NCBI RefSeq assembly: GCF_024266705.1
Contig: NZ_CP100756.1
Location: 1,488,001 to 1,552,000 of the forward strand
Reading direction: 5' to 3'
Source: Natrinema gelatinilyticum
GTDB taxonomy: Archaea > Halobacteriota > Halobacteria > Halobacteriales > Natrialbaceae
Length of the DNA: 64,000 bases
Positions within the stretch are counted from its first letter, which is position 1. The number at the start of each line of letters is the position of its first letter. Of the stretch, positions 17,831 to 25,850 are shown one piece after another. The position numbers were made by a program, and so were the translations under genes. The notes under the pieces were generated by a model. The model worked only from the letters and a program-made list of their open reading frames with translations, had not been told where the DNA came from and did no database searches.

Positions 17831-17904
17831 ATCCCGTCCGCCGTCGCTCCTACTCGCATGAGACACCCCCAAACGAAATCGGTCGAGAGCCGCCCGTGGC
17901 CGTT

Positions 17905-18444
17905 TTACTCGAGGTCGACGCGAAATCGGCACGCATCGGCGCCGTCGTCGACGCAGGCTGTCTTCCTGACGGTCGCGTTCGCGTCGAAGGCGATGACGAT
18001 ACCTTCGAGGATGCCGTGAGCCAGTCCACAGTACTGTCTCTTCCGGTGGGTGTCGTAGGAGACGGACGCGTAGTTCCACTTACGCGTACAGGATAGTTCC
18101 GGGAGCGCTGCGTCAGCCGTCGCATCGTCGACGTCTTCGTACACGTCCTCGAGCGAGCCGAGGAACCCCGCCAGGTCCCACTCGCGACGGATGTGGGCGC
18201 TGAACGTCGAGAGTAGTTGAGGAGCGAGCGACCGGCCGAAATCCCGTTCGATCGTGTATCTGTCCTGTGTCGCCATCGCCGTGAGCGTCTGGAGGATGGC
18301 GTCGATTTCCGTGTCGTCGTACCGGCTAACGGGAAGATATAGCTTCGGCTCGATGCCGGATCGCTCGACGATAGTCTCCCAGCTGTCGTCGTCGGCTCGC
18401 TCGATAACGTATTCTTTGAGTGATTTGTGGACGATTCCGTGCAT
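17905..18444 (-). CDS. H-NOX-like (heme NO-binding fold) protein with Tyr at the proximal-His position
   Basis: 179 residues from the ATG 18442-18444 (the frame also contains an ATG 7 codons upstream). The MHGIV..SLKEYV opening, YLPVSRYDD, and FGRSLAPQLLSTFSAHIRREWDL segment match the HNOB/H-NOX family. In that family the heme-ligating His is at about 102; here the equivalent LEDVYEDV has Tyr102. The propionate-binding YxSxR is YDTHR at 130-134, with Ser replaced by Thr. Heme may therefore be bound differently or not at all. A stand-alone H-NOX normally signals to a kinase or cyclase; no partner is adjacent. Confidence 0.72.
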   Translation of the reverse strand: MHGIVHKSLKEYVIERADDDSWETIVERSGIEPKLYLPVSRYDDTEIDAILQTLTAMATQDRYTIERDFGRSLAPQLLSTFSAHIRREWDLAGFLGSLEDVYEDVDDATADAALPELSCTRKWNYASVSYDTHRKRQYCGLAHGILEGIVIAFDANATVRKTACVDDGADACRFRVDLE

Positions 18445-18543
18445 CTGGTCCTGGTGCCTCATCACGTCGCCTACTGCGCTTACCTCGTGTCGTGCGACGG
18501 GCTAATAACTATGGCAGTGTCAGGCGACTACTTAATGGTTTAC

Positions 18544-19401
18544 TTACAGGTGCGACGCGAGCGTCGGTGCGACCGAGACGGTACTGACGCCTCGTTCGAT
18601 CGTATCCGTGCCGTAGATTGCCTCGACGCCGGCGCGAGAGAGCTTCGTAACGGCGTTGCGGGCGAGTAGTGGATGGACGCAAGTGACGAACACGCGACCG
18701 ACGTCTCGATCCTGCAAGACGCCGACGGCTTCGCTCATCGTCGACCCCGTCGCGATGATGTCGTCGACGACGACGACGTCGCGGCCGGTCACGGTGCCGT
18801 CCCTCGGAGATATCTCGACCTCGGTGCCGGAGTAACGGGTCTTCTCGAAGTAGTCGATTTCACCCGCGCCGTAGGCATCGCGAGCGGTTTCGGCGAGATC
18901 AATCGCGCCCGCGTCCGGCGAGAGGAAAACCGGGTCCTCGAGGTCGTCGGGCAACGGTTCGGCCAGCCGTCCGGCTGCGTCGACCGCCGTCGCGGTCGGA
19001 TCGAAGTACTCGCAGACGGCTTCTTCGTGGGGATTGACGGTCACTACGTGGTCCGTGCCGGTCGAAATGGCCCGGGCGACCGCACGGGCAGACACGGGAT
19101 GACCCGCCTCGAACGCCTCGTCCTGCCGACCGTATCCCATGTACGGCAACACGGTGACGACCTCCTCGACGCCGGACGCGCGGACGGCATCCTGTAGCTG
19201 AAGCACCTCGAGATGGGCGTCGCTCGAAACCGTCGCGGCGACGATCACCGCTCGCTCCGGGCGTGTGTCGGCGACGCCGGGGACGGCGGCCAGCAGTTCG
19301 CCGTCGGGGAAGCGGTCGTACTCGACGGCTGCGAGCGGTTCCTCGAGTTCGCGCGCGAGCGCCGCGGCGAGGGCCTGCGACGCGGATCCGCTAACGATCA
19401 T
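18544..19401 (-). CDS. prs: Ribose-phosphate pyrophosphokinase (PRPP synthetase, archaeal type)
   Basis: 285 residues, shorter than bacterial enzymes as usual for archaea. Visible motifs are the FPDGE loop near 30, LPYMGYGRQDEAF, VNPHEE and the PRPP-binding VVVDDIIATGSTM. It makes PRPP from ribose-5-phosphate and ATP, feeding purine, pyrimidine, histidine (hisI and hisB occur later in this window) and salvage (upp) pathways. Start ATG at 19399-19401; the upstream open frame to 19509 is not family-like. Confidence 0.95.
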   Translation of the reverse strand: MIVSGSASQALAAALARELEEPLAAVEYDRFPDGELLAAVPGVADTRPERAVIVAATVSSDAHLEVLQLQDAVRASGVEEVVTVLPYMGYGRQDEAFEAGHPVSARAVARAISTGTDHVVTVNPHEEAVCEYFDPTATAVDAAGRLAEPLPDDLEDPVFLSPDAGAIDLAETARDAYGAGEIDYFEKTRYSGTEVEISPRDGTVTGRDVVVVDDIIATGSTMSEAVGVLQDRDVGRVFVTCVHPLLARNAVTKLSRAGVEAIYGTDTIERGVSTVSVAPTLASHL

Positions 19402-19536
19402 AGTCGGTGGGACAGCCCGGGGATTAAACCAGTTTTCGTTCTTCCGGCCGCTTGCCGCAGGATTTTCGACGCAACGGGCAGAATCAGATTCTGTATAGTA
19501 GCGGGCCAAAACTATGGATTGCGCTGCTACTCACTA

Positions 19537-20451
19537 TCAGGCGAGTTCGCGCCCGTCGACCGCCGGAGCCGCCGTTGCAGGAATCGCCACCCCGGTTACG
19601 TCCATGACTCCGAGCGATCGTGTCCGCCAGCCGTCGTCGATCGCAGACAGAAACATTCCTCGTTCCGTGACGGCGTAGACGGTGTCGCCGTAACCGAACC
19701 CGACGATCCTATCGTCCCCATCGGGAATGCCTTCCCGAGTAGCCCACTCCCCGTCGGTTTCGTACTCGTAGAGTTCGTCGCCCGAGACGGCGTGTGCGCG
19801 CTCGAGTCTACCACGCCGCGAGCGCGGATCCGCCGCGACTGTCTCGAACGCGCCCTCGAGTGCGTTCATCCAGCCGTTACCGAGTTTGTAGAGCCCGTTC
19901 CCGGTGGCGGCCAGCGGAACGCCGGCGGCCGAGAGGTCCCGAACGTCCGTCAGTCCGACGTGATCGAGTCCACCGTCGTAGACGCGGTAGACGCCACGAT
20001 CTGTGCCGATCAGGTCGCCGTCGATCGCTCGCACTGCCGTGTCGGGGCCCGACTCGAGGATCGTCCACTCGTCGGCCTCGGCCGGCAGGCGCGCGATCCG
20101 ACCGTCCGGACCGGCCGCAAGCAACTCTTCGCCGTCGAAGCCGACGGCGACGGCCGGACCGAACCCCGTTTCGACGAACGTCTCACCGCCACCTGCGACC
20201 GGCACGTCGCCAGTGGCGCCGGCGTCGAGTTCCGTCTCGAGCGCGACTACCCGGACGTCCTCGTCGGTCGCGACGGCGACGCGGCGGCGGGTCGCCGCGA
20301 CGCCTCGGGCGGCACAGCGTTCGCAGAGCCCGAACTCACCGACGGTGTCGCCTGCGACGCGGACGCGAACGACGCCGTTCGCGCTCGCGACGTAGGCAGT
20401 GATCGCCCCCTCTTGGTCGCCGAAGACGCGTTTCTCCTCGATCGAGTTCAT
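19537..20451 (-). CDS. HVO_0234-type beta-propeller protein
   Basis: 304 residues from the ATG at 20449-20451. The sequence repeats short beta-rich units (for example FVETGFGPAVAVGFDGEELLAA, TILESGPDTAVRAIDGDLIGT, DTVYAVTERGMFLSA), as expected for a single beta-propeller. I recognise it as the haloarchaeal family named after HVO_0234; its biochemical role is unknown. It is divergent from the phosphohexomutase gene, sharing a 93-bp promoter region. Confidence 0.75.
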   Translation of the reverse strand: MNSIEEKRVFGDQEGAITAYVASANGVVRVRVAGDTVGEFGLCERCAARGVAATRRRVAVATDEDVRVVALETELDAGATGDVPVAGGGETFVETGFGPAVAVGFDGEELLAAGPDGRIARLPAEADEWTILESGPDTAVRAIDGDLIGTDRGVYRVYDGGLDHVGLTDVRDLSAAGVPLAATGNGLYKLGNGWMNALEGAFETVAADPRSRRGRLERAHAVSGDELYEYETDGEWATREGIPDGDDRIVGFGYGDTVYAVTERGMFLSAIDDGWRTRSLGVMDVTGVAIPATAAPAVDGRELA

Positions 20452-20544
20452 ACGTGATCGTCGCGGGGCCGGGCCGAAAACGTTCCGTCCTGCGGGGACG
20501 GCGCTTCGGAATCCCTTTGGGGAGTCCGGACAGACTAGGGAGTG

Positions 20545-21921
20545 ATGCAAGTCTTCGGATCGAGTGGGACGCGAGGCGTCGCCAACGAGGAACTGACGCC
20601 CGCGTTCGTCCTGCGAGTCGCGAAAGCGGCCGGGACGACCTGGGACGGCGATCGCGATGGGAATCGGGTCGCGATCGCCCGCGACACTCGCCACACCGGA
20701 CAGATGCTGGCCGATGCGGCCGCCAGCGGACTGGCGAGTACGGGTGCCGACGTCGACCGTCTCGGAATCATCCCCACGCCAGGGGCACAGGCCTACGCCG
20801 AACGGGAAGGGGTCCCCGTCGTCGTCATCACGGCCTCGCACAACCCGCCGCAGTACAACGGGGTCAAACTCGTCGGCAGCGATGGCGTGGAACTCTCGGT
20901 CTCGGCGCTCGAAGCGATCGAAGAAACGCTCCTCGCCGAGTCGTTTACCGTCGCGCCCTGGGACGAGACGGGTCGCGTTCACGATATCGAGGGGGCGGGG
21001 CGCGAATACGTCGACGAACTCCTCGCCGCCACCGATCGAGCGGCGATCGCCGACGCAGACCTCACTGTAGCACTCGATCCGGGTCACGGAGCGGGATCGC
21101 TGATCAGCCCCACGTTCTTCCGCAAACTCGGCTGTCGCGTCGTCACCGTCAACAGCCAGCCCGACGGCCACTTCCCCGGTCGTGATCCCGAACCCATCCC
21201 CGACAACCTCGCCGACCTGGGCCGACTCGTCTGCGCGACCGACGCCGACGTCGGCATCGCCCACGACGGCGACGCCGACCGCGCCATCTTCTTCGACGAA
21301 AACGGCGAGTACGTCGAAGGCGATGCGACCCTCGCCGCGCTCGCCGCCGCCGAACTCGAGGCCGGCGACACCACAGTCTCCGCGGTCAACGTCTCCCAGC
21401 GGCTCGTCGACGTCGTCACCGACGTTGGCGCCGACATCGAATTGACGCCCATCGGCTCGACAAACATCATCACGCGCATTCAGGAACTCGAAGCCAGGGG
21501 CGAACGAGTGCCGATCGCGGGCGAGGGCAACGGGGGTATCTTCTTCCCGAATTACCGGCTCGCGCGCGACGGGGCCTACACGGCCGCGAGCTTTCTCGAG
21601 TTGGTCGCCGATCGGCCGGTCAGCGTGATCGTCGCGCCGTTCGACGGCTACGTTAACGTTCGACGAAACGTCGAGTACGAGTCGACGGCCGAACGTGACG
21701 CGATGCTCGACGCGGCAGCCAACCAGGCCCAGATCGCCGAGGCGGAGCTCAACACTCGTGACGGCTACCGGCTGGATTACGGCGACGCCTGGGTGCTCGC
21801 TCGACCCTCCGGCACCGAACCACTCGTCCGAATCTACGCCGAAGCTCGCGACGGTGATCGGGCCACGGATCTCGCCGACGACATGTACGAGGCGCTCGCC
21901 GACGCGAAAGCCGACGCTTGA
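20545..21921 (+). CDS. glmM: Phosphoglucosamine/phosphohexose mutase
   Basis: 458 residues. The phosphoserine loop TASHNPP places the catalytic Ser near 98, the Mg-binding DGDADR is near 240, the sugar-binding GEGNGG near 325 and the phosphate-binding RPSGTEP near 415. It interconverts hexose-1- and 6-phosphates for cell-surface glycan precursors; whether glucosamine, mannose or glucose is preferred is not decided by these motifs. The TGA stop coincides with the left end of a 90-bp palindromic repeat. Confidence 0.88.
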   Translation: MQVFGSSGTRGVANEELTPAFVLRVAKAAGTTWDGDRDGNRVAIARDTRHTGQMLADAAASGLASTGADVDRLGIIPTPGAQAYAEREGVPVVVITASHNPPQYNGVKLVGSDGVELSVSALEAIEETLLAESFTVAPWDETGRVHDIEGAGREYVDELLAATDRAAIADADLTVALDPGHGAGSLISPTFFRKLGCRVVTVNSQPDGHFPGRDPEPIPDNLADLGRLVCATDADVGIAHDGDADRAIFFDENGEYVEGDATLAALAAAELEAGDTTVSAVNVSQRLVDVVTDVGADIELTPIGSTNIITRIQELEARGERVPIAGEGNGGIFFPNYRLARDGAYTAASFLELVADRPVSVIVAPFDGYVNVRRNVEYESTAERDAMLDAAANQAQIAEAELNTRDGYRLDYGDAWVLARPSGTEPLVRIYAEARDGDRATDLADDMYEALADAKADA

Positions 21922-22010
21922 TACGGACTACTGTAAGCCATTGCCGGTGCAACCGCGACCGTCCTGCGGGTGCACCGGTACATCGGTACAGCAGACCGTA
22001 TGAGTCGGTG
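21921..22010. repeat. 90-bp nested palindromic repeat, copy 1
   Basis: Aligns without gaps to 53391-53480, with about a dozen differences. The outer arms are ACGGNCTNCTGTA and TACAGCAGACCGT, and inner arms CCGGTGCA and TGCACCGG enclose a short loop. The element begins at the stop codon of the upstream phosphohexomutase gene (TGATACGG). It encodes nothing and could fold as one long hairpin in RNA. Outer pairing is less perfect than in copy 2. Confidence 0.85.
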
Positions 22011-22387
22011 TTTCGTTCTCGAGTGATTTTCACAAGAAAACGTTGCAACGTATCGGATTGCCGTTTTTTCTGTTTGCCAAGACCAAAGCGGTGATTCTAC
22101 GGATGATTTCGACGCGAGATTTCCGTCCGCGAGCCACGTGCAATAACAACCGGTCCATCTGGACGTACGGATTCTGTATCAATCGGCGAGGCGTCTATCG
22201 ATTCGTCTGATTTGAGTGCCTCGTCTGTAGCGGTCCGACTTAATTGTACGAAAGATTCTCCGTTCGGGTTGTAAATATTTTTCGATAAAAATAAATAAGT
22301 AATCTGCTGCAGTAGATTCATTGGTGCATGGTAGCAATAGTTATGCTACAAAGCACTCGTCACAGAAGCGGAGCAGGGGTGAAAATC
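22011..22387. other. AT-rich intergenic region before DUF1059
   Basis: About 375 bases that include a drop in GC, the palindrome at 22301-22318, and a minus-strand open frame 22097-22321 (74 codons, starting MNLLQQITYLFLS). That frame has no recognisable motif and sits where a promoter is expected, so I do not call it a gene with confidence. Confidence 0.5.
22301..22318. promoter_or_regulatory. 18-bp near-palindrome upstream of DUF1059
   Basis: AATCTGCTGCAGTAGATT differs from its own reverse complement at two symmetric positions only. It lies 70 bp before the DUF1059 start, next to an A/T-rich run (AAAAATAAATAAG at about 22288-22300). This is a plausible operator; the cognate regulator is unknown. 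Confidence 0.35.
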
Positions 22388-22561
22388 ATGGCCAATGCTC
22401 ACAAACTCGATTGTGAAGCGGTATCGGATACGTGCCGTTTCATCATTCAATCGGAAGACGAAGAAGAAGCGGTCGAATTGGCTCAGAAACACATGAAGAA
22501 TGTCCACGGCCAAGAGTACACGGGCGACGAACTTCGGGAGGAATATCTGCAAGTCGTGTGA
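22388..22561 (+). CDS. DUF1059 small protein
   Basis: 57 residues from the ATG 22388: MANAHKLDCEAV, SDTCRFIIQSEDEEEAVELA, HMKNVHGQEY. This is the DUF1059 pattern with two cysteines and two histidines (Cys9, Cys17, His34, His39) that could bind metal. A mobile element begins inside the last sense codon: GT is host and the third base G plus the stop TGA come from the element. Joining the flanks restores GTC TAA, so the protein is unchanged. Confidence 0.88.
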   Translation: MANAHKLDCEAVSDTCRFIIQSEDEEEAVELAQKHMKNVHGQEYTGDELREEYLQVV

Positions 22562-22985
22562 ACTACCCTGCCCTACCGCGCTCGGGCTTACCCAGCCCTC
22601 GCTTGTTAAGGACAGGGCTTCCTGCTTCGGTGTCGGAACGTGCAGGGAACGTCCCCACAGCGTCCACAAGACGCGGAGCGTCTCGTGCGGCCCGGCAGAA
22701 CGCTGTTGGCGTTCTGCGGACGGTTCCAGACTCCACAGGCGGCTTCCCTTGACAGGTGGTTCGGAGTGTCCCACTCCTACCGGTTGGACACTCGGCCACA
22801 ACCGTCGATGCACGCTTGTTGTCGCGTTTGAACACCGCCGGAGGCGTGGTGAGCATCTTATTCTCACTTTCTACCGAAGGATAATAAAGGTGCCGATTCA
22901 CACGAAACCAAGACGTGCGGGCGTTGTATCCCCTCCCTGCTCGCTTCGCTCGCTGAGGAAGGGGGCTTAGCGCCCTCAATTACAG
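22558..22985 (-). mobile_element. 428-bp non-autonomous IS200/IS605-superfamily element related to the TnpB element at 25641
   Basis: The right end (GTAGTTCAC read on the minus strand, GTGAACTACC on plus) and the left end (CTG..GAGGGCGCTAAGCCCCC, with GGGGATACAACGCCC closing the hairpin) match the ends of the TnpB-bearing element. About 250 nt next to the right end resemble the tnpB 3' end and following structured region (for example TCCACAGGCG, TTCGGAGTG, CCACTCCTA). No tnpA or tnpB is present. The host base pattern on the minus strand is TTAG immediately 5' of the left end, with no target duplication. Confidence 0.85.
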
Positions 22986-23338
22986 CTAACGACCGGTGGC
23001 GAGGTCGAGTATCGATTTCTATTTTGTAGCGTATGGTCTCACAGATGTCATCAATTTTTGATCGTCATTGGCTAATTTCGGGTGTTCGCAGTTCATAGTT
23101 AGCATGTGATTTCGTCCACACCGAGGCTAGTTCGTTAGATCTTGAATCGACCGAAGACGGACTCGTCGAGAAGTCGAGGACTGAAATCGAGTCCGACAGT
23201 CCCTCGAGTTGTCGGGGTGTCGAAACCGTGCTCGGATCAGTACGTGGCCGTCTACCTGTTCGGTACACCCGATAACCGGATGAGGACCGCAACGGAGCCA
23301 CCGTATCGGAACGGATCGATCGGGGTCAGGGGTCCATT
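22986..23338. other. Intergenic region, no gene supported
   Basis: About 350 bases between the 428-bp element and the convergent peroxiredoxin gene. Its first bases, CTAACGACC, are the original 3' flank of DUF1059 with the former TAA stop. Open frames are Ser/Arg-rich and unconvincing. Confidence 0.55.
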
Positions 23339-23812
23339 TCAGGCGTTCTGAACGGCCTCGCTCAGTTCGTCGTAGTCGGGTTCGTTCGTCGGGTCGTCGG
23401 CTTCCCATTCGTATGTCACAGTCCCCTCGTCGTCCAGCACGTATACGGCCCTGTTGGCGGCCTCGTACAGGCCCAGGTCGGGGATGTCGATCAAGAGATC
23501 GAACGCCTCGATCGTGTCGCCGTTCATGTCACTGACGAGGTCGAACTCGAGGTCGTACTCGGACGCGAACGCACCCTGGGAAAACGGCGAGTCGGCGCTG
23601 ATTCCGAAGACTGTCGCATCGGCGTCCGTGAACCGATTGAGATTGTCCTGCAGGGCGACCATCTCGTTCGTACAGGGCGGCGTGAACGCCCCCGGAAAGA
23701 ATGCGAGCACGACCGGTCCATCGCCGAGATGATTCTCGAGGTCGAACGTCTCGTGGTCGCTGCCCTTGTACGTCGCCGTGAACGTCGGTGCACTGTCGCC
23801 TGTCGAAACCAT
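23339..23812 (-). CDS. Peroxiredoxin (BCP/AhpE-like, one visible catalytic Cys)
   Basis: 157 residues of the AhpC/TSA fold. The peroxidatic site reads PGAFTPPCTNE with Cys47, and the family Thr (T44) and the conserved Arg region are present (residues ANRAVYVLDDEGTV near 125). No second cysteine exists, so recycling must use an external thiol (1-Cys mechanism). It reduces peroxides in the cytoplasm. Confidence 0.93.
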   Translation of the reverse strand: MVSTGDSAPTFTATYKGSDHETFDLENHLGDGPVVLAFFPGAFTPPCTNEMVALQDNLNRFTDADATVFGISADSPFSQGAFASEYDLEFDLVSDMNGDTIEAFDLLIDIPDLGLYEAANRAVYVLDDEGTVTYEWEADDPTNEPDYDELSEAVQNA

Positions 23813-24215
23813 GGCACGAACTCGTACCCTCCTCAGCGTCCTAAATCCCCGGCCGTACTGGTTCGGTATTCCGAACGGTGTCTCGCCACGTTTCGTGAAC
23901 GTCCGTCAACCGAAATCATTCACAATTTCTGCCTATATCCGTGATTAAATGCGGGGTATTAGCAATAGATATAAGTTACTATGGAGAAACAATCCAGTCT
24001 GAAGTTCGTTTCCGAATGCGAGAGGGCACGCGCGGTACGAAATGCCCCGGGTGGTGAAACACCGGAGACGATGCCTGGAAAGAACACCTGCTTTGCGAGT
24101 ATTATTTCTCATATTGTATCGAGATATAAACGTCCCGCACGAGCGTCGAATCGACCACTACGACCAGCGATAGCACCGTTTTTCCGGTTATCGGACACGA
24201 CGCTCGGTGGTCGGC
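23813..24215. other. Intergenic region with a low-GC patch
   Basis: About 400 bases. The sequence around 23940-23985 is AT-rich (TAGATATAAGTTAC) and could be a promoter for a plus-strand frame starting at ATG 23981 (81 codons), but that product has no motif and an ordinary Arg/Pro-rich composition, so I do not call it. Confidence 0.5.
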
Positions 24216-24398
24216 GTGACGGATGAGGACACCGACGCCGACGACGCTCCCACCAACGACCTCGAGTCGTCGGCCCCCACGTGCCCGCGCTGTGGTGAGC
24301 GAGTGTACCGAACGATCACGACCGGTCCGCTTTCCGGATCCGTCCGCCCCTGTGGCTGTGCGGTTCTCCCGTGCGCCCTGAAGCGCGACGGCGAGTAG
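24216..24398 (+). CDS. CPxCG-related small zinc-finger protein
   Basis: 60 residues from the GTG at 24216. An acidic leader (TDEDTDADDAPTNDLE) precedes CPRCGERVYR and a second cysteine group, CGCAVLPC, enough to bind one zinc. Haloarchaea encode many such one-domain zinc-finger microproteins, several with roles in stress or swarming; the role of this one is unknown. Confidence 0.7.
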   Translation: MTDEDTDADDAPTNDLESSAPTCPRCGERVYRTITTGPLSGSVRPCGCAVLPCALKRDGE

Positions 24399-24541
24399 CG
24401 ACTTCCGCCGCTCGTCCTCGAGAGCGGATTCGCCTTCGAGACGGCACCTCGAGGCGAAAACTGGTAGATCACGACTGATCGTAACCGAACTCGAGAATGA
24501 GACTCTAATCGGCCGAAAGACGGTTCTGACTGACGCAAACG

Positions 24542-24548
24542 TTATATA
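24542..24548 (+). promoter_or_regulatory. TATA box of the vapBC operon
   Basis: TTATATA within ACGTTATATATG lies 41 bp before the antitoxin ATG, which predicts transcription start about 15 nt upstream of the start codon. Confidence 0.55.
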
Positions 24549-24582
24549 TGTCAGTATTGTAGTGGGAATTAGGTGGTCAGAA

Positions 24583-24852
24583 ATGGGACGAACTTCGTTC
24601 GAAGCGAACCACGGAGAGGAACTTACGCTCACGGTTGATGATAGAGGACGAGTGACCCTGCCGAAAGAGGTCCGGGACCGGTTAGGAATCGAATCGAACG
24701 ATGAGATTCCTGCGACCCTCGTTGGATCCGTTCTCGAAATCAATCCGAAACCGAGTTCGAAGCTAGAGACGGCAACGGCAGGCCGAGATGACTGGGAGAA
24801 CACGACACCGACCGATGCCGGAGAAACGCTCTTCGGGCCGATGGATCGGTAA
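24583..24852 (+). CDS. vapB: AbrB-type VapB antitoxin
   Basis: 89 residues. The swapped-hairpin AbrB DNA-binding motif is visible as LTVDDRGRVTLPKEVRDRLGI followed by DEIPATLVGSVLEINP. The acidic C-terminus (DDWENTTPTDAGETLFGPM) would wrap the toxin. It ends 10 bp before the PIN-domain gene and probably represses this operon together with it. The ATG at 24583 fits the TATA box at 24542. Confidence 0.85.
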   Translation: MGRTSFEANHGEELTLTVDDRGRVTLPKEVRDRLGIESNDEIPATLVGSVLEINPKPSSKLETATAGRDDWENTTPTDAGETLFGPMDR

Positions 24853-24862
24853 AGTGGCGCCG

Positions 24863-25342
24863 ATGACTGATTCTCTCCCGACTGAGGTGACGATTCTTAC
24901 GGACGTGAACGTGCTCGCAATAGGGCTCACGGATGATCATCCCGCGCATGACGATGTGTACCCATGGATCCAGAACGTACTCGATGGGCCGAACGTCTTG
25001 CTCGTGTTCGATTATTATCCGCTCCGAGCGCAGTATCTCATGACGAGCAATTTCGGCGTGGATGCGGTTGCTGCTCGGAATGCGATCCAATCGCTCGTCC
25101 GCAGCCCCGCACGAATTGTGGGCGCCACTGAGACGACGCTTCTCGAAGCATACGAGATTAGCGCCGAGAAAAATCACGACGTGTATGATTCGTTCATCAT
25201 CACTCTCGCGCGGACGTATGATGCCGATTACTTGATAACGACCGACAGCGATTTTGACGACCTTTGCGACGGCGAAGACGTGAAATACGTCAACCCAATC
25301 TCGACTGAGAAACGCGAGAAGCTAACACTCATCGACGGGTAG
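24863..25342 (+). CDS. vapC: PIN-domain VapC toxin (ribonuclease)
   Basis: 159 residues. Acidic residues expected for a PIN Mg2+ site are present: LTDVNVLAIG near 14, the Glu of TTLLEAYEIS, and DSFIITLARTYDADYLITTDSDFDDL at the C-terminal end. It should cleave RNA unless neutralised by the upstream antitoxin. The gene is intact, so the pair is probably functional. Confidence 0.85.
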   Translation: MTDSLPTEVTILTDVNVLAIGLTDDHPAHDDVYPWIQNVLDGPNVLLVFDYYPLRAQYLMTSNFGVDAVAARNAIQSLVRSPARIVGATETTLLEAYEISAEKNHDVYDSFIITLARTYDADYLITTDSDFDDLCDGEDVKYVNPISTEKREKLTLIDG

Positions 25343-25572
25343 TCGCCCGAGCGTTATCCGTCTGGCTTGTACTGAGTGATTGGCGTACCCTGTGGACGTC
25401 TCGGGTCTGCAAGCTGCGCCCCTCATATCGTCGAGCCCAGCCTCGGCGACAACGTGTTCAAACGGTGCGCAGACCACTCTCGCTCTCTGGAACGGCCCCG
25501 GCGCCTACACCGGGGAGGTGGTCACTCGGCAGGGCCGGCAAAACATATCACCATCCCAAGGTTTCAATGAGC
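25343..25572. other. Short intergenic region between vapC and the ester-cyclase 3' fragment
   Basis: About 230 bases. It contains a GC-rich imperfect hairpin (CCCCGGCGCCTACACCGGGG at about 25497-25516) but no gene. The plus-strand frame 25380-25775 crosses the mobile-element end and is a chance ORF. Confidence 0.5.
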
Positions 25573-25640
25573 TCATTCTGCCGGATTCGCTCCCAGTTGC
25601 TCGAGGAACGAGAGTGTATCGTATAGTTGCCAAATCTCGA

Positions 25641-25850
25641 GTGAACTACCCCGCCCTACTCGTCGCCTTTGGCGACTCCTTGAGGGCAGGGCTTCCTGCT
25701 TCGACGACGCGACTTGCAGATACGGGAACTGTATCCACAGCGGTCGCAGTCTCCACAGGCGTTGCTTCGGAGTGAACCACTCCTAGGTTCTCCAGACCAC
25801 GCGACTGGATGTTCAACGCCGCGTTCCAATCCCTGTCCAATTCGAACCCA
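25641..25850 (-). ncRNA. Predicted TnpB guide (omega) RNA / sense-overlapping transcript region
   Basis: In this group a noncoding RNA overlaps the tnpB 3' end and extends through the right end into the flank, which acts as the guide; sense-overlapping transcripts of IS1341-type genes are documented in Halobacterium. Here the right-end hairpin (25641-25690) fits that scaffold, and the guide would be the host sequence just after GTAGTTCAC, i.e. TCGAGATTTGGCAACT. The 5' limit given is a guess. Confidence 0.35.

Larger units (their letters stand above)
17572..17904. other. Convergent intergenic region after ileS
   Basis: About 330 bases between ileS and the H-NOX-like gene, which point towards each other. 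It holds the strong hairpin and possible 26-residue ORF listed separately and nothing else that I can support. Confidence 0.6.

Noticed and set aside
22097..22321. 74-codon minus-strand frame in the DUF1059 upstream region
   Set aside because: No motif, AT-rich promoter DNA, and overlap with a palindromic operator candidate. It could be real, but nothing supports it.
23981..24226. 81-codon plus-strand frame with a TATA-like sequence just upstream
   Set aside because: The TATA-like sequence is too close to the ATG for a normal promoter, and the product has no motif.
25380..25775. 131-codon plus-strand frame downstream of vapC
   Set aside because: It crosses the mapped right end of the TnpB element, so it is an accidental fusion of flank and element.
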